Of a DNA stretch of 45,419 bases, positions 1 through 9,281 are shown one piece after another. The notes under the pieces are model-generated. The model had not been told where the DNA came from and made no database searches. It saw only the letters and a program-made list of their open reading frames with translations. The stretch spans positions 1-45,419 of the forward strand of contig QCGF01000005.1 in assembly GCA_003278175.1 (NCBI GenBank), in the 5' to 3' direction. Within the stretch, counting starts at the first letter, position 1, and every line of letters starts with the position of its first letter. Both the position numbers and the translations under genes were made by a program. This stretch comes from Prochlorococcus sp. AG-363-P15. Its GTDB lineage: Bacteria; Cyanobacteriota; Cyanobacteriia; PCC-6307; Cyanobiaceae.

Positions 1-1596
1 CATCTTTTCTTCTTGCACCAAAGAAGAAAGTACTCGCTCTTGAGCCAGTGAATTCTGAGCAGGGCTATAGGCATAGGGAATAGAAGGGGCTAAAACTGCC
101 GCAAACTGTTTCCAAAGATAAGGACATCCATAAACAATCAATCCAGAAAGACGATTGTGACGTTGCAACTGTCTAATAGCTGCCAACCAAGGTTCATTCT
201 TATAAGAATCCCCACGAAAAGGGTTACCCCTCATAAATAACTGCAGAAAAACAGTTCCATCACCAAACCTATCCAAAGCCAAAGGTTCATCGGGATTCTC
301 TTGCCAAGGGTTCACACCTAACTGATGACAAACAACAGTTCGGTAGCCCAATTTTTCAGGTATCAATAAAGCTGGTGCTAAAGACGATAAAAAGGGGCAA
401 GGAAAAATACCATCAATTCGCAGCAAATTTATACCATCATTATTTATTGCGAAATTTCCCTCAGTTCTAATTTCAATGGAGCTGTTAATTAACTCATCTA
501 CGAGTAACTGATCTTCAGCACTTTCCAACTCAAACCTAGATAATGAATTGTCCTTCTTTTGCAGCATTGGGCTAAACATATTCACTTTAGTCAATGCTTT
601 TTCTCTTCGTTCCAAAGCCTTTTCAAGCCGCTTTAATGGAATTCGACCAGACAACAATGCTTCACATATTGCCTTAATGGCCTCATCAGGATTCTCTGGC
701 ATCATCAACAAATCAGCGCCAGCATGAAAGGCCATTACTGCAGCTTCTCCACAACCATAACGTTGAGCGATCGCCGCCATCACGAGAGCATCAGTCACCA
801 AAAGACCATCGAAGCCAACTTCTTTGCGCAAAAGCTCTGAAATCACTTTTTCTGACAAAGTCGCTGGATTGTGAGGATCAATCTTGGGCAACAAAAGGTG
901 AGCTGTCATGACACTGTCAGCACCCGAAGCAATTACCTCTTTAAAAGGCAAAAGTTCTACTTCTTTCAACCTCTTTAAATCATGTTGAAGAACTGGTAAT
1001 TCCAAATGCGAATCAACAGATGTATCCCCATGCCCTGGAAAATGTTTTGCACAAGAAAGAACTCCTTGTGAAGATAAGCCTCTATTAAATGCCCTAGTAA
1101 GGTCTGCGACCGTAGAAGCATCTTCACCCCAAGCACGTAGGTTTATTACAGGGTTCTTTGGGTTATTATTAATATCGCAAACAGGAGCAAGAACCCAATT
1201 AAGTCCACATCTTCTAGCTTGAGAACCTGTACAAATACCGTACCTTTCAGCTAAAGAAATTGCCCTTTCAGGCTCTTGACGATATATAGATCCAACTGCA
1301 AAGGGAGGCGCCAACCATGTGCCTCCTTGAAAACGTTGACCTAAACCCTCTTCAATATCTGCACATAGCAAAAGTTGTTTTTCAGATAAGCTTCTAATTG
1401 TTTTAGAGCGTTGTTCTAATTCATTAGTAGTGCCGCCAAAAAAAATCACTCCACCTACACCTATCTTTAAAAGTCTTTTTAGCTCACTATTACTTAGCTC
1501 CCATTTGGGATATTGACGTTGAGAATCATAAGCATGGCCGCTTGCACGAACGATCAATAATTCAGCTACATTTTTGCGTAAATCACTTTCTTGCAA
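1..1596 (-). CDS. nagZ: Beta-N-acetylhexosaminidase, glycoside hydrolase family 3 (NagZ-like), 3' end outside window
   Basis: This frame is open from a TTG at 1596 to the window edge (532 codons, no stop), so the C-terminus is missing. An in-frame TGA lies a few codons upstream, inside rbfA, so TTG is the only common start codon. The translation carries the family signature AKHFPGHGDT and the later stretch AGADLLMMPENPDEA, where the GH3 catalytic aspartate is expected. NagZ enzymes remove N-acetylglucosamine from 1,6-anhydro-muropeptides during peptidoglycan recycling. The protein is much longer than the roughly 340 residues of enterobacterial NagZ, so it has an extra C-terminal domain of unknown role. 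It follows rbfA by 5 nt, probably in one transcript. anmK, further along this window, acts on a product of the same pathway. The GH3 family is certain; the exact substrate is inferred. Confidence 0.85.
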   Translation of the reverse strand, partial: MQESDLRKNVAELLIVRASGHAYDSQRQYPKWELSNSELKRLLKIGVGGVIFFGGTTNELEQRSKTIRSLSEKQLLLCADIEEGLGQRFQGGTWLAPPFAVGSIYRQEPERAISLAERYGICTGSQARRCGLNWVLAPVCDINNNPKNPVINLRAWGEDASTVADLTRAFNRGLSSQGVLSCAKHFPGHGDTSVDSHLELPVLQHDLKRLKEVELLPFKEVIASGADSVMTAHLLLPKIDPHNPATLSEKVISELLRKEVGFDGLLVTDALVMAAIAQRYGCGEAAVMAFHAGADLLMMPENPDEAIKAICEALLSGRIPLKRLEKALERREKALTKVNMFSPMLQKKDNSLSRFELESAEDQLLVDELINSSIEIRTEGNFAINNDGINLLRIDGIFPCPFLSSLAPALLIPEKLGYRTVVCHQLGVNPWQENPDEPLALDRFGDGTVFLQLFMRGNPFRGDSYKNEPWLAAIRQLQRHNRLSGLIVYGCPYLWKQFAAVLAPSIPYAYSPAQNSLAQERVLSSLVQEEKM

Positions 1597-1601
1597 AGTA
1601 A

Positions 1602-2000
1602 TTATTGCCCCTCAATAGCATTATGCTTTTTTTCATTATTTGACTTTCTTTCCTTATCTAAACTTTCCAACAAATTCAAAACCGAAGTCCCCTTTTCTAT
1701 TCCTCTGTCTAAACAAAAAATAATCTCTGGAGCTCTTCTTAATTGCAACTTTCTACCTAACTCACCTCTGAGGAATCCAGTTGCAGCATTCAATCCAGAC
1801 ATTACAAGATTTTTCTCAGTATCTTGTCCAAAAATACTTACAAAGACTTTGCAGTGCTGCAAATCGCCCGAAACTTCTACGGACGTAATCGTCACCATCC
1901 CAAGATGAACACGCTCATCTCTAATGCCATTAATTAAAAGCTGACTAATTTCACGTCGAATCAACGCAGCAACTCTCTCAACGCGACGTCCTTGTGCCAT
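1602..2000 (-). CDS. rbfA: Ribosome-binding factor A
   Basis: This 132-residue protein matches RbfA throughout, with the typical N-terminus [19 protein letters not shown] and the core stretch [20 protein letters not shown]. RbfA is a small KH-like factor that binds the 30S subunit near the 5' end of 16S rRNA and helps its late maturation. It matters most in the cold. The C-terminal tail after LDRGIEKG is charged and probably flexible. The start is an ATG. The gene lies 2 nt after the ycf33-like gene and 5 nt before the NagZ-like gene, so the three are probably co-transcribed. Length and motifs are normal for cyanobacteria. Confidence 0.95.
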   Translation of the reverse strand: MAQGRRVERVAALIRREISQLLINGIRDERVHLGMVTITSVEVSGDLQHCKVFVSIFGQDTEKNLVMSGLNAATGFLRGELGRKLQLRRAPEIIFCLDRGIEKGTSVLNLLESLDKERKSNNEKKHNAIEGQ

Positions 2001-2002
2001 AG

Positions 2003-2209
2003 CTACCTCAAAGCTACTGGGAAAACCATTGCTCTCAAAATAAAGCCAAGAGTTAATAAGCCACTAATGAAAGCTCCAATAAGAGATATCGCGGTTATGG
2101 GATTGCTGCTTCGTTTGACTAAAGGCTCCAATGATGCGGCAAAAACACCAAGAACAATAGTTATCAGGTATTTAGGGTACCTAAGAACATTGGCAAAAAA
2201 TTCACCCAT
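2003..2209 (-). CDS. Ycf33/DUF751 family small membrane protein
   Basis: This is a 68-residue protein starting at ATG 2209. The ORF track begins four codons earlier at a GTG, but a Shine-Dalgarno-like AGGTGG lies three bases before the ATG. The sequence has two hydrophobic segments (about residues 14-30 and 42-64) separated by a short polar loop. The N-terminal [13 protein letters not shown] matches the pattern of plastid Ycf33 and cyanobacterial DUF751 proteins. The function of this family is not established; it is presumably a thylakoid or plasma-membrane protein. It is the first gene of the ycf33-rbfA-nagZ run. Confidence 0.8.
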   Translation of the reverse strand: MGEFFANVLRYPKYLITIVLGVFAASLEPLVKRSSNPITAISLIGAFISGLLTLGFILRAMVFPVALR

Positions 2210-2408
2210 AAACCACCTCACAAAAGAATTTAATGGTTACTTTCCCTCACCTTTAAAGAAGGATAAATTTTAAAGCTCTATCCACTTCATTATTCAGCTT
2301 TTTATCCGAAAGCAAAGAATTACATTGAGATCTACAAAAACTGCAGGCATCGCTGACTTATTACTGACAGCCTTAATACATCAAAAAAGTAATAAGAGGA
2401 AATTGATC

Positions 2409-2672
2409 ATGTCAGACCCTCTAATCCGTGCATGTGATGACTATGTGGTTATAGAAGGAGGTAAGCCAGAAAAATTCCTAAATCAAGAAGAGACAATTGA
2501 ATGGCTAAAAAGTTGGTTAGACCAATTTGAGAAACTACCCGATGATCTTAAAGATCAACCATCTACAACTGCCGCAGCAAAAAGGCTGCTAGACACAGCT
2601 TGTGAGCTAGAAATTGAACCCGGAATCAACTTACAGTGGTTTGCTGTGCGTTTGGAGCCTCCGGGTCATTAA
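2409..2672 (+). CDS. Chlororespiratory reduction protein 7 (CRR7) family
   Basis: This 87-residue soluble protein starts at ATG 2409, although the ORF track extends 28 codons upstream. The pattern [18 protein letters not shown], then LPDDL, then an LDTACELE segment and a terminal [11 protein letters not shown], fits the CRR7 family. CRR7 is needed for the chloroplast NDH complex in plants and is widespread in cyanobacteria. Its exact role in cyanobacterial NDH-1 is unclear. The last 47 nt overlap the 3' end of the convergent aroK gene, so both C-termini are constrained by the same DNA. The assignment is from remembered family pattern, not a search. Confidence 0.7.
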   Translation: MSDPLIRACDDYVVIEGGKPEKFLNQEETIEWLKSWLDQFEKLPDDLKDQPSTTAAAKRLLDTACELEIEPGINLQWFAVRLEPPGH

Positions 2673-3222
2673 GAATTGAAGGCAAAGACTGAACAATTTG
2701 TTTCGCAACTTCCTTGGGGGCTGAGTCGCCGATCTGCAAATGCAAATCAGCTTCATCGTAAAACTTTTCACGGGAAGCCACCAAATCTTCAAAATCACTA
2801 AATAGTAGATTTTTCTGTAATAACGGTCGATCGCCTGGATCAGCTTGCAACCTCAAGAAAAGCCTCTCCTTCCCTGGATCTATCCATATAACGATTCCTT
2901 GATGAAGTACTCCCCAATTTTGTGATTTGATCACAACTCCTCCACCTGTAGCCACAACTAAAGAGTGCCTTTGACCAATAGCATTCAAAACCTGGGATTC
3001 AACAAGTCGAAAGCCTTTTTCCCCATCCATTTCAAAAATCTTTGAAACGGCTTTCCCACAGAGCTGCTCTATGACATTGTCAGCATCAACAAATCCATAA
3101 TTCAATGCTTTCGCTAAATGCGGACCTGTCTGGCTTTTTCCAGACCCCATCATTCCTACTAGATAAATATTACGGCCTCCTAATCTTTTCTTGAGAAGCT
3201 CTGGGGCATAGGAAATAGTCAT
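2626..3222 (-). CDS. aroK: Shikimate kinase
   Basis: AroK phosphorylates shikimate at the 3-hydroxyl using ATP in the chorismate pathway. The Walker A loop is [11 protein letters not shown] (about residues 23-33). It is followed by the substrate-binding DADNVIE and the glycine-rich [10 protein letters not shown] lid arginine is expected near [10 protein letters not shown] start the gene at ATG 3222, one codon inside the ORF-track TTG. At 198 residues it is slightly longer than E. coli AroK because of short N- and C-terminal extensions. The C-terminal codons overlap crr7 on the other strand by 47 nt. Confidence 0.93.
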   Translation of the reverse strand: MTISYAPELLKKRLGGRNIYLVGMMGSGKSQTGPHLAKALNYGFVDADNVIEQLCGKAVSKIFEMDGEKGFRLVESQVLNAIGQRHSLVVATGGGVVIKSQNWGVLHQGIVIWIDPGKERLFLRLQADPGDRPLLQKNLLFSDFEDLVASREKFYDEADLHLQIGDSAPKEVAKQIVQSLPSILNDPEAPNAQQTTVS

Positions 3223-3285
3223 CAAAACAAAATCAATTAGAAATTAAGTAGACTTAGATTTAATTGTGCTAGCCATGGCAAAGAG

Positions 3286-4197
3286 ATGACCTCTAGGGCA
3301 AAGCATGGACAAGATCGTGGATGTGTCATTACAAGACGCGCCTGTTTTAGCTCCAGTCACCGATACTGGTTGCCAGAACTTTCTGAAGAAGACAACACTG
3401 CTTGCTTTGGCGCATGTTCACTAGCACCAGGCCATGGACACAATTACGAACTAATCGTATCCATGGCAGGAGGACTCAATTCAGATGGCATGGTGCTAAA
3501 CCTTTCTGATGTAAAGCAGGCTATTCGTACTCAGGTCACTGATCAACTTGACTTTCGCTTCCTCAATGAAACTTGGCCAGAATTTGACCTGACCAAGGTC
3601 AATGGTTGTTTGCCAACCACAGAAGCTTTAACACGAATTATCTGGAACCGTCTCAAGTCTGAGTTACCGTTAGTTGCACTTCGCCTTTATGAACACCCAC
3701 GCCTTTGGGCCGATTACATAGGAAATGCTATGGATGCCTTTTTAACCATTCAAACTCATTTTGCAGCTGCTCATCGACTTGCCAAAGAGGAGCTCAGCCA
3801 AGAGGAAAACGAAAATATCTATGGCAAATGTGCAAGACCAAACGGTCACGGCCACAATTATTTAGTAGATATCACAGTACGTGGAGAGATAGATGAACGC
3901 ACGGGAATGATATGTGACCTATCAGCACTGCAATGCTTAGTTAATGATCTAGTTGTAGAGCCTTTTGATCACACACACCTGAACAAAGACATTCCTTACT
4001 TCTCTCAATGCGTCCCAACTGCTGAAAATATTGCGCTCCATATTGCAGATCGCCTCAAACAACCAATAAAAGCAATTGGAGCAAACCTCCATAAAATACG
4101 GCTACAAGAGAGCCCTAACAATGCGGCAGAAGTGTATGCAGAAACACCCCAGCTAAATGCAATGCCACCAGCTCTAGCACAAATCACCGCCCAATAA
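3286..4197 (+). CDS. Tandem two-domain 6-pyruvoyl-tetrahydropterin synthase / 6-carboxytetrahydropterin synthase homologue
   Basis: The 303-residue protein contains two copies of the PTPS/QueD fold. Domain 1 (about residues 12-150) has FSSSHRYW and GACSLAPGHGHNYEL. Domain 2 (about residues 152-285) has FAAAHRL and YGKCARPNGHGHNY. Each copy keeps the three zinc-binding histidines and the cysteine in front of the HGH, so both look catalytically competent. The family acts on 7,8-dihydroneopterin triphosphate, giving pyruvoyl-tetrahydropterin or the queuosine precursor. Domain 2 resembles eukaryotic PTPS more than E. coli QueD. The next gene is a RibD-type reductase, which suggests pterin reduction or glycosylated pterin synthesis, but this is inference. 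The start is ATG 3286. Confidence 0.85.
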   Translation: MTSRAKHGQDRGCVITRRACFSSSHRYWLPELSEEDNTACFGACSLAPGHGHNYELIVSMAGGLNSDGMVLNLSDVKQAIRTQVTDQLDFRFLNETWPEFDLTKVNGCLPTTEALTRIIWNRLKSELPLVALRLYEHPRLWADYIGNAMDAFLTIQTHFAAAHRLAKEELSQEENENIYGKCARPNGHGHNYLVDITVRGEIDERTGMICDLSALQCLVNDLVVEPFDHTHLNKDIPYFSQCVPTAENIALHIADRLKQPIKAIGANLHKIRLQESPNNAAEVYAETPQLNAMPPALAQITAQ

Positions 4198-4205
4198 AAA
4201 CAATT

Positions 4206-4928
4206 TTGGATTCTCAATGGGTTCGACTTGTCTTGGCAGTCAGCTTGGATGGAAGATTAGCTATGCCTCATGGGGGCAAAGCTCACTTAGGCAGCATTGA
4301 CGATCGACGAGTTTTAGAGGAATCACTCGCTTGGGCTGATGCAGCACTAATTGGTGGCGGGACACTTCGTGCCCATCACACCACCTGCCTAATACAAAAC
4401 TATGAATTAATCAAAAAGCGAAAATCTCAAGGCCTCCCTGAACAACCAATCTCAATAGTTATTAGTAGTCAAAAAAATTTTTGTCCAGATTGGCCTTTCT
4501 TTCATCAGCCAATAGAAAGATGGTTAATTACTGGACAATCACAACCAAAAAATAACAAAATCATCTACAACTATGAGCGTGAGTTAATGCTAAATAGCAA
4601 TTGGGTCAAAACTTTTCAACAACTTAAAGAAGAAGGTCTAAAAAAAATTTTGGTATTAGGGGGAGCGAAGCTGGTTGGATCTTTATTAAATGCCGACCAA
4701 ATAGACGAGCTGCAACTTACACTAACACCGAAAATAATAGGTGGTGAATACACTTGGGTCCCTAGTCAGATGAAAGATTTACCAGAAAACTTACGGGAGC
4801 CTAATTGCTGGGAGCTAATAGGGAGTTCAACTCTTGGACATAATGAATTGTTATTGCGCTACTTTCGTAATCACTCTTCTGATGAGATCAATGCGGAGAA
4901 AAAAAGCAAGTTCGTGAAAAATCAATGA
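4206..4928 (+). CDS. RibD C-terminal domain family reductase
   Basis: This 240-residue protein matches the reductase domain of RibD (dihydrofolate-reductase-like fold). It shows LAVSLDGRLA near the N-terminus, ALIGGGTLRA in the nucleotide-binding region, and the C-terminal block LVLGGAKLVGSLLNADQIDE followed by LTPKIIGG. There is no N-terminal deaminase domain, so this is a stand-alone reductase. The substrate could be the pyrimidine intermediate of riboflavin synthesis or a pterin. Placement 8 nt after the pterin synthase gene favours a pterin or flavin role. The start is TTG 4206. The C-terminal 15-20 residues are charged and may be disordered. Confidence 0.75.
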   Translation: MDSQWVRLVLAVSLDGRLAMPHGGKAHLGSIDDRRVLEESLAWADAALIGGGTLRAHHTTCLIQNYELIKKRKSQGLPEQPISIVISSQKNFCPDWPFFHQPIERWLITGQSQPKNNKIIYNYERELMLNSNWVKTFQQLKEEGLKKILVLGGAKLVGSLLNADQIDELQLTLTPKIIGGEYTWVPSQMKDLPENLREPNCWELIGSSTLGHNELLLRYFRNHSSDEINAEKKSKFVKNQ

Positions 4929-5004
4929 AGAGTATTTATATAATTGCATTACACATAATAATGTCAGTTAGGTGGCATTTCAAGAAATCAAAAGCTAGAT
5001 ATTA

Positions 5005-6189
5005 ATGGAAAAGCTTATAGCACGTTGGCACAAGTCAATAACAGAAATCCACGAAGATGATTGGAATCATCTCATAAATAATCAATCAAACCCTTTCTAT
5101 AGGTGGGAATGGTTGTGCGCCTTGGAAAGGTCTGGAAGCATAAGTGCTAGAAATGGTTGGCAACCACTCCATTTAATAATATGGCGAGACAAATATCCTG
5201 TTGCAGTTGCACCTTTATATTTAAAGAGTCACAGCTATGGAGAATTTATTTTTGATCAAGTCTTTGCCAACTTGGCAAGTCAATTAGGCATTAACTATTA
5301 TCCTAAACTCCTAGGGATGAGCCCTTTAAGCCCCGTGGAAGGATATCGCTTCTTCTATGCACCTAATGAGAATGCTGAAGAATTGACAGCATTAATGATG
5401 AATATAATAGATCAATTTTCAATTGAAAATGGACTAGCAAGTTGCAATTTCCTCTATGTCGATCAAACATGGTGCTCACTTGCAGAAGCAACTAATTGCG
5501 CAAAATGGATCAATCAAAGTAGTATTTGGCGTGCCGAAGACTCTAAAAATTTTTCGGATTATCTTGGCAGATTTAATTCAAACCAAAGAAGAAACATAAA
5601 AAGAGAACGAAAAGCAGTCAAAGATGCAGGCATTAACGTCACTGCACTTACAAATGACTCAATCAACAAAGAAACAATGCAGATAATGCACAAATTTTAC
5701 GAAGAGCACTGCGCAAGATGGGGGGTCTGGGGTAGCAAGTATCTTTCCGAATCATTCTTCGAAGAGCTTGCTAAACCCGAACAAAAGAATCAAATTGTCC
5801 TTTTTAGTGCGCATCGTGAAAACCCTGAAGACCCTTTAGCAATGTCTTTATGCATAAAACATCAGGACATGCTTTGGGGAAGATATTGGGGTAGCAAAGC
5901 GGAAATCGACTATTTACATTTTGAAGTTTGTTACTACTCTCCAATATCATGGGCCTTAGAGCAGGGGATATCGCGTTTTGATCCTGGAGCAGGTGGCTCA
6001 CATAAAAGAAGAAGAGGTTTCATTGCTCAATCAAACACAAGTCTTCACCGTTGGTATGACAAAAGAATGGATAGTCTAATTAAGCCATGGTTAGAGAAAG
6101 TGAATAAAATGATGCTTGACGAAATAGAAGCAGCCAATAACGAATTACCATTTAAAATTGAACGGCCAAAACTTTCATCTACAGTTTGA
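5005..6189 (+). CDS. FemAB/GNAT-like acyltransferase, COG3146 (DUF482) family
   Basis: The 394-residue protein resembles the peptidogalycan-biosynthesis/GNAT family COG3146. Recognisable parts are PFYRWEWLCALE, the VAVAPLYLKSHSYGEF segment, SNQRRNIKRERKAV, the FYEEHCARWG block and the C-terminal FDPGAGGSHKRRRGF. Members have two GNAT-like folds and are thought to transfer acyl or aminoacyl groups, but substrates are unknown. No signal peptide or membrane segment is seen, so it is probably cytoplasmic. It begins at ATG 5005 after a 76-nt gap. It ends 4 nt before the DUF4346 gene, suggesting co-transcription. The family is fairly sure; the function is not. Confidence 0.75.
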   Translation: MEKLIARWHKSITEIHEDDWNHLINNQSNPFYRWEWLCALERSGSISARNGWQPLHLIIWRDKYPVAVAPLYLKSHSYGEFIFDQVFANLASQLGINYYPKLLGMSPLSPVEGYRFFYAPNENAEELTALMMNIIDQFSIENGLASCNFLYVDQTWCSLAEATNCAKWINQSSIWRAEDSKNFSDYLGRFNSNQRRNIKRERKAVKDAGINVTALTNDSINKETMQIMHKFYEEHCARWGVWGSKYLSESFFEELAKPEQKNQIVLFSAHRENPEDPLAMSLCIKHQDMLWGRYWGSKAEIDYLHFEVCYYSPISWALEQGISRFDPGAGGSHKRRRGFIAQSNTSLHRWYDKRMDSLIKPWLEKVNKMMLDEIEAANNELPFKIERPKLSSTV

Positions 6190-6193
6190 GAAT

Positions 6194-6595
6194 ATGGACT
6201 CAAGCATCATTGACGAGGATGCTTTAGAACAAATTCATAAACTTGATGAGAAATTATCTCAACGCTTTATCTCGCTAGATCCAAGCGGCTATTTTCTTAT
6301 CAAGTTGGATGCATCCTCTAAAGAAATTTTAGTAGAACATTACTCAAACAATATCGATGACCTTGGTAGAGCAGTAGATACGGAGACTGGCCAACCTATT
6401 GGCTGCAAAGATGCAAGAGAAAGATCACCAATCAAAATTTACAAAGGACGAAGTGCGAAGGAAATTGGAATCCAGCTCACTGAAGAAGAAAACCCTCCAC
6501 CGATCAGCCGACTTGATCATGCCTTATATCTGGGGAGAGAGCTTCAAAAAGCCGAAGTCTGCCTTCTCCATAGGAAGCCTTACTTTCAAGACTGA
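6194..6595 (+). CDS. DUF4346 domain protein
   Basis: The protein is 133 residues when started at ATG 6194, four bases after the stop of the preceding gene; the ORF-track start would overlap that gene by 32 nt. The middle has a strand-rich stretch (GYFLIKLDASSKEILVEHY). The C-terminus ISRLDHALYLGRELQKAEVC, then YFQD, is the typical DUF4346 ending. As I recall, DUF4346 proteins in methanogens are related to a subunit of tetrahydromethanopterin methyltransferase; the role in cyanobacteria is unknown. It looks soluble. The neighbours are a GNAT-like gene upstream and petL downstream. Confidence 0.75.
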   Translation: MDSSIIDEDALEQIHKLDEKLSQRFISLDPSGYFLIKLDASSKEILVEHYSNNIDDLGRAVDTETGQPIGCKDARERSPIKIYKGRSAKEIGIQLTEEENPPPISRLDHALYLGRELQKAEVCLLHRKPYFQD

Positions 6596-6669
6596 GATGC
6601 AAATTTTCATATGTTGGCTCCTATTGTGGGATCTATCTGATCTAATAGGTATTAGCCACTTCGTCTCCA

Positions 6670-6762
6670 ATGGGAATCGTTTTTTATTTAGCAATTGTTG
6701 GAAGTGGCCTTGTTGCAGCTTTTGCCCTAAACAAATTGCTAAAAGCAATCAAGTTGATCTAA
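6670..6762 (+). CDS. petL: Cytochrome b6-f complex subunit PetL (30 residues)
   Basis: This gene is too short for the ORF track. It reads MGIVFYLAIVGSGLVAAFAL followed by NKLLKAIKLI and a TAA. It is a single hydrophobic helix with a basic C-terminus ending in AIKLI, which matches PetL subunits from cyanobacteria and plastids. PetL is a small peripheral subunit that stabilises the cytochrome b6-f dimer in the thylakoid membrane. It lies alone between DUF4346 and the convergent rimO, with 39 nt to the rimO stop. No strong Shine-Dalgarno sequence is visible. The assignment rests on length, topology and the C-terminal motif. Confidence 0.8.
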   Translation: MGIVFYLAIVGSGLVAAFALNKLLKAIKLI

Positions 6763-6801
6763 CTCCCTTTAACTTTCACCTGCAATTTCAAACAAAAAAC
6801 A

Positions 6802-8220
6802 TCAAGCAGGCTTTCTGAAATCATCAATAATCGCCTTGGCTCCTACTAATTGTGCATTCAAGTCATAAACATCTGCGCCGACAATTTTTGCGGGCACCAT
6901 CATGCCTGGTTTGACTTTGAACTCATCTGATCCTTGCTGTAAAAGGACATCACCATCAACTTCAGGAGCAAAGCGATAACATCTTCCAACCATTTCCCCG
7001 GTCATTTGGTTTACCTGGTCTACTAACACATCTACTGTTCGGCCTATCAAACTGCGATTCTTCATCTCAGATATAGGCTGCTGAATAGCCATTAATTGAT
7101 CCTTACGAGATTGAGCGACTGCAAAATCAACTTGATTAGGAAGAGAAGCAGCTTTTGTACCTTCTTCAGCTGAATATGTAAAAACTCCAACATGGTCAAA
7201 GCATTGGCTTTCTACAAAAGAAGCAAGATGCTCAAAATGTGCTTCAGACTCACCTGGAAAACCGACAATCAAAGTAGTTCGAATAACTGCCTCAGGTAAT
7301 TGAGCTCGAATTTGATCCAAAAGCACTGAATTAACATCTAATTGCCAAGGCCGATTCATTGCCTTAAGCAAATCAGGATGACTGTGCTGCAAAGGAAGGT
7401 CCAGATAAGGCAAAACATTAGGAATGTCTCTAAAAGCAGCCAAAACATCTGGTGTTAGACCAGTTGGATAGGCATAATGCACACGCACCCAAGGAATCTC
7501 CACTTCTCCAAGTGCTCTCAAAAGTTCCGCAAGAGCAGGCTTCCCATAAAGATCGATTCCATAATTAGTCGTGATCTGACTAATCAAAATCAACTCCTTA
7601 ACACCCTGCTCTGCTAATTGCTGGGCTTCTGAAACTATCGAATCAATTGAACGACTGCGTTGATCCCCACGCAATTTCGGGATAATGCAAAATGAGCACC
7701 GATAGTCACATCCTTCAGCAACTTTTAAATAGGCAACTGCTTTAGCTGTTGTTCGGTAACGAGGAAGATTTTCATCCCCGACAAATGTAGGTTTTTGACT
7801 AACTTGATTTACCCTTTCCCCTGTCTCAACTCTTCTCAATACCTCAACAATATGTTGATAATCTCCAGTACCTACTATTGCCTTGGCCTCTGGTAACGAC
7901 TCAAGAAGCTCTTCCTGAAAATGTTGGGCCAAACAACCAGCAATGATCAACTCTTTCCCTTGGTCTGCAAGTGCAACTAGTGTGCGTACCGAATCCTCTC
8001 TTGCCTCTTGAATAAAGCTACAGGTATTGACTACAACAACAGAAGCATCCTTTTCATTACTAGTTACTAAATATCCCTCTTGCGCCAACAAGCCAAGCAT
8101 ATGCTCAGTATCAACGCGATTTTTCTCGCAACCTAAATGAGTAAAGGCGACTGTTGGTTTGTCTTTCTTCAATGCAATAGATTTTGTCTGTAGGCCATAA
8201 CGATAGTCAAACCTTGTCAA
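6802..8220 (-). CDS. rimO: Ribosomal protein S12 methylthiotransferase RimO
   Basis: RimO is a radical-SAM enzyme that adds a methylthio group to an aspartate of ribosomal protein S12. The 472-residue sequence has the N-terminal UPF0004 domain ([18 protein letters not shown], later VVNTCSFI and IIAGCLAQ), whose three cysteines bind one 4Fe-4S cluster. The radical-SAM motif [17 protein letters not shown] binds the second cluster, and a TRAM domain occupies the C-terminus from about residue 385. [11 protein letters not shown] separates it from MiaB. The TTG at 8220 precedes a short non-conserved lead of about 20 residues, so the real start may be slightly later. It needs Fe-S assembly, served by the suf genes in this window. 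Confidence 0.95.
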   Translation of the reverse strand: MTRFDYRYGLQTKSIALKKDKPTVAFTHLGCEKNRVDTEHMLGLLAQEGYLVTSNEKDASVVVVNTCSFIQEAREDSVRTLVALADQGKELIIAGCLAQHFQEELLESLPEAKAIVGTGDYQHIVEVLRRVETGERVNQVSQKPTFVGDENLPRYRTTAKAVAYLKVAEGCDYRCSFCIIPKLRGDQRSRSIDSIVSEAQQLAEQGVKELILISQITTNYGIDLYGKPALAELLRALGEVEIPWVRVHYAYPTGLTPDVLAAFRDIPNVLPYLDLPLQHSHPDLLKAMNRPWQLDVNSVLLDQIRAQLPEAVIRTTLIVGFPGESEAHFEHLASFVESQCFDHVGVFTYSAEEGTKAASLPNQVDFAVAQSRKDQLMAIQQPISEMKNRSLIGRTVDVLVDQVNQMTGEMVGRCYRFAPEVDGDVLLQQGSDEFKVKPGMMVPAKIVGADVYDLNAQLVGAKAIIDDFRKPA

Positions 8221-8332
8221 AGACCATGAGAAACAAACAAGTATTACCGAAAAAGAAAGTTATTTGCTTTGAAAATATAGATAAGCGTTGAATTCATAAA
8301 ACTGTCAGAATCATGATAGATCTCCCTAAATC

Positions 8333-9274
8333 ATGGGAATAACTCGCCTAAAAAGTCGCAGACGCCAAGACCAAGGGTCAAAATGGGTCAGGGTGACAAT
8401 GGCCATTCTGGCCACCATTGGAGTAATAGATACTGGTTCAATAACCTTTAGCAGATGGGGATGGATCTCAACCTTGTCCTGTCCTGGTGGAACAGAAGGG
8501 TGTGACAAGGTCTTAAATAGCGCATGGGGCACCCTAATAGGTGGTAATGGATTCACAATTCCATTGTCTTTAATGGGGTTAGGGAGTTATCTGGCAATAC
8601 TTTTAATGGCCATATTGCCTTTCATACCAGGCGGAGGAGACAACAAAAGTGAAGTAGCTCGAAAAACATGGTGGGGGCTATTTTTTACATCTTGCGGGAT
8701 GGCAGTTTTCAGTCTTCTCCTGGTTTGGTTAATGGTTTTCAAGATCGAAGCCTTTTGTTTCTTCTGCTTTTTATCAGCTTTTCTTTCGATCACACTATTA
8801 GCATTAGCGGTTATAGGAGGTGGGTGGGATGATCCGGGAGAATTGATTTTTCGAGGCATTCTTCTTTCTCTGGCTGTTCTTTTAGGAGGCTTTATATGGG
8901 TTTCAGCTGTAAATCCAGAAACTCCAACATCTAGAGCAAATCTGGAAGGCATTCCTCCAATAGTTAATGCCAAAAGCACTCTGGCTCAAATTTCACTAGC
9001 CAAACACCTCAAAGCAACTGGTGCTGTTATGTATTCCGCATATTGGTGTCCACATTGCCATGACCAAAAGGAAATGTTTGGGAAAGAAGCCGTATCTGAA
9101 CTTGTCATTATTGAATGTGCAGCAGATGGCCAAAACAACCAAAGAGCTTTATGTGAAAGGAAAGGGATAAGTGGTTATCCCTCCTGGGAGCTCAATGGGC
9201 AAATAGAGTCTGGAGTTCAATCACTAAAAGAATTAGCAGATATAAGCGGTTATCAAGGCAAAAGAAATTTCTGA
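8333..9274 (+). CDS. VKOR-thioredoxin fusion, disulfide-bond forming membrane protein
   Basis: The 313-residue protein joins a vitamin-K-epoxide-reductase-like membrane domain to a C-terminal thioredoxin-like domain. The membrane part (about residues 20-205) has several hydrophobic helices, the quinone-side active site AFCFFCFLSAF (CxxC) and a loop cysteine pair in SCPGGTEGCD. The thioredoxin-like part has YWCPHCHDQ (CPHC). In cyanobacterial homologues, electrons pass from secreted substrates through the thioredoxin domain and loop cysteines to CxxC and then to quinone, forming disulfides in the lumen or periplasm. All expected cysteines are present. It is divergent from rimO and convergent with nadB, leaving 7 nt between stops. 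Confidence 0.92.
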   Translation: MGITRLKSRRRQDQGSKWVRVTMAILATIGVIDTGSITFSRWGWISTLSCPGGTEGCDKVLNSAWGTLIGGNGFTIPLSLMGLGSYLAILLMAILPFIPGGGDNKSEVARKTWWGLFFTSCGMAVFSLLLVWLMVFKIEAFCFFCFLSAFLSITLLALAVIGGGWDDPGELIFRGILLSLAVLLGGFIWVSAVNPETPTSRANLEGIPPIVNAKSTLAQISLAKHLKATGAVMYSAYWCPHCHDQKEMFGKEAVSELVIIECAADGQNNQRALCERKGISGYPSWELNGQIESGVQSLKELADISGYQGKRNF

Positions 9275-9281
9275 AGAACTT

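Noticed and set aside
1591-1908. 105-residue ORF on the + strand over rbfA
   Set aside because: It is antisense to a clear RbfA sequence and has no recognisable domain.
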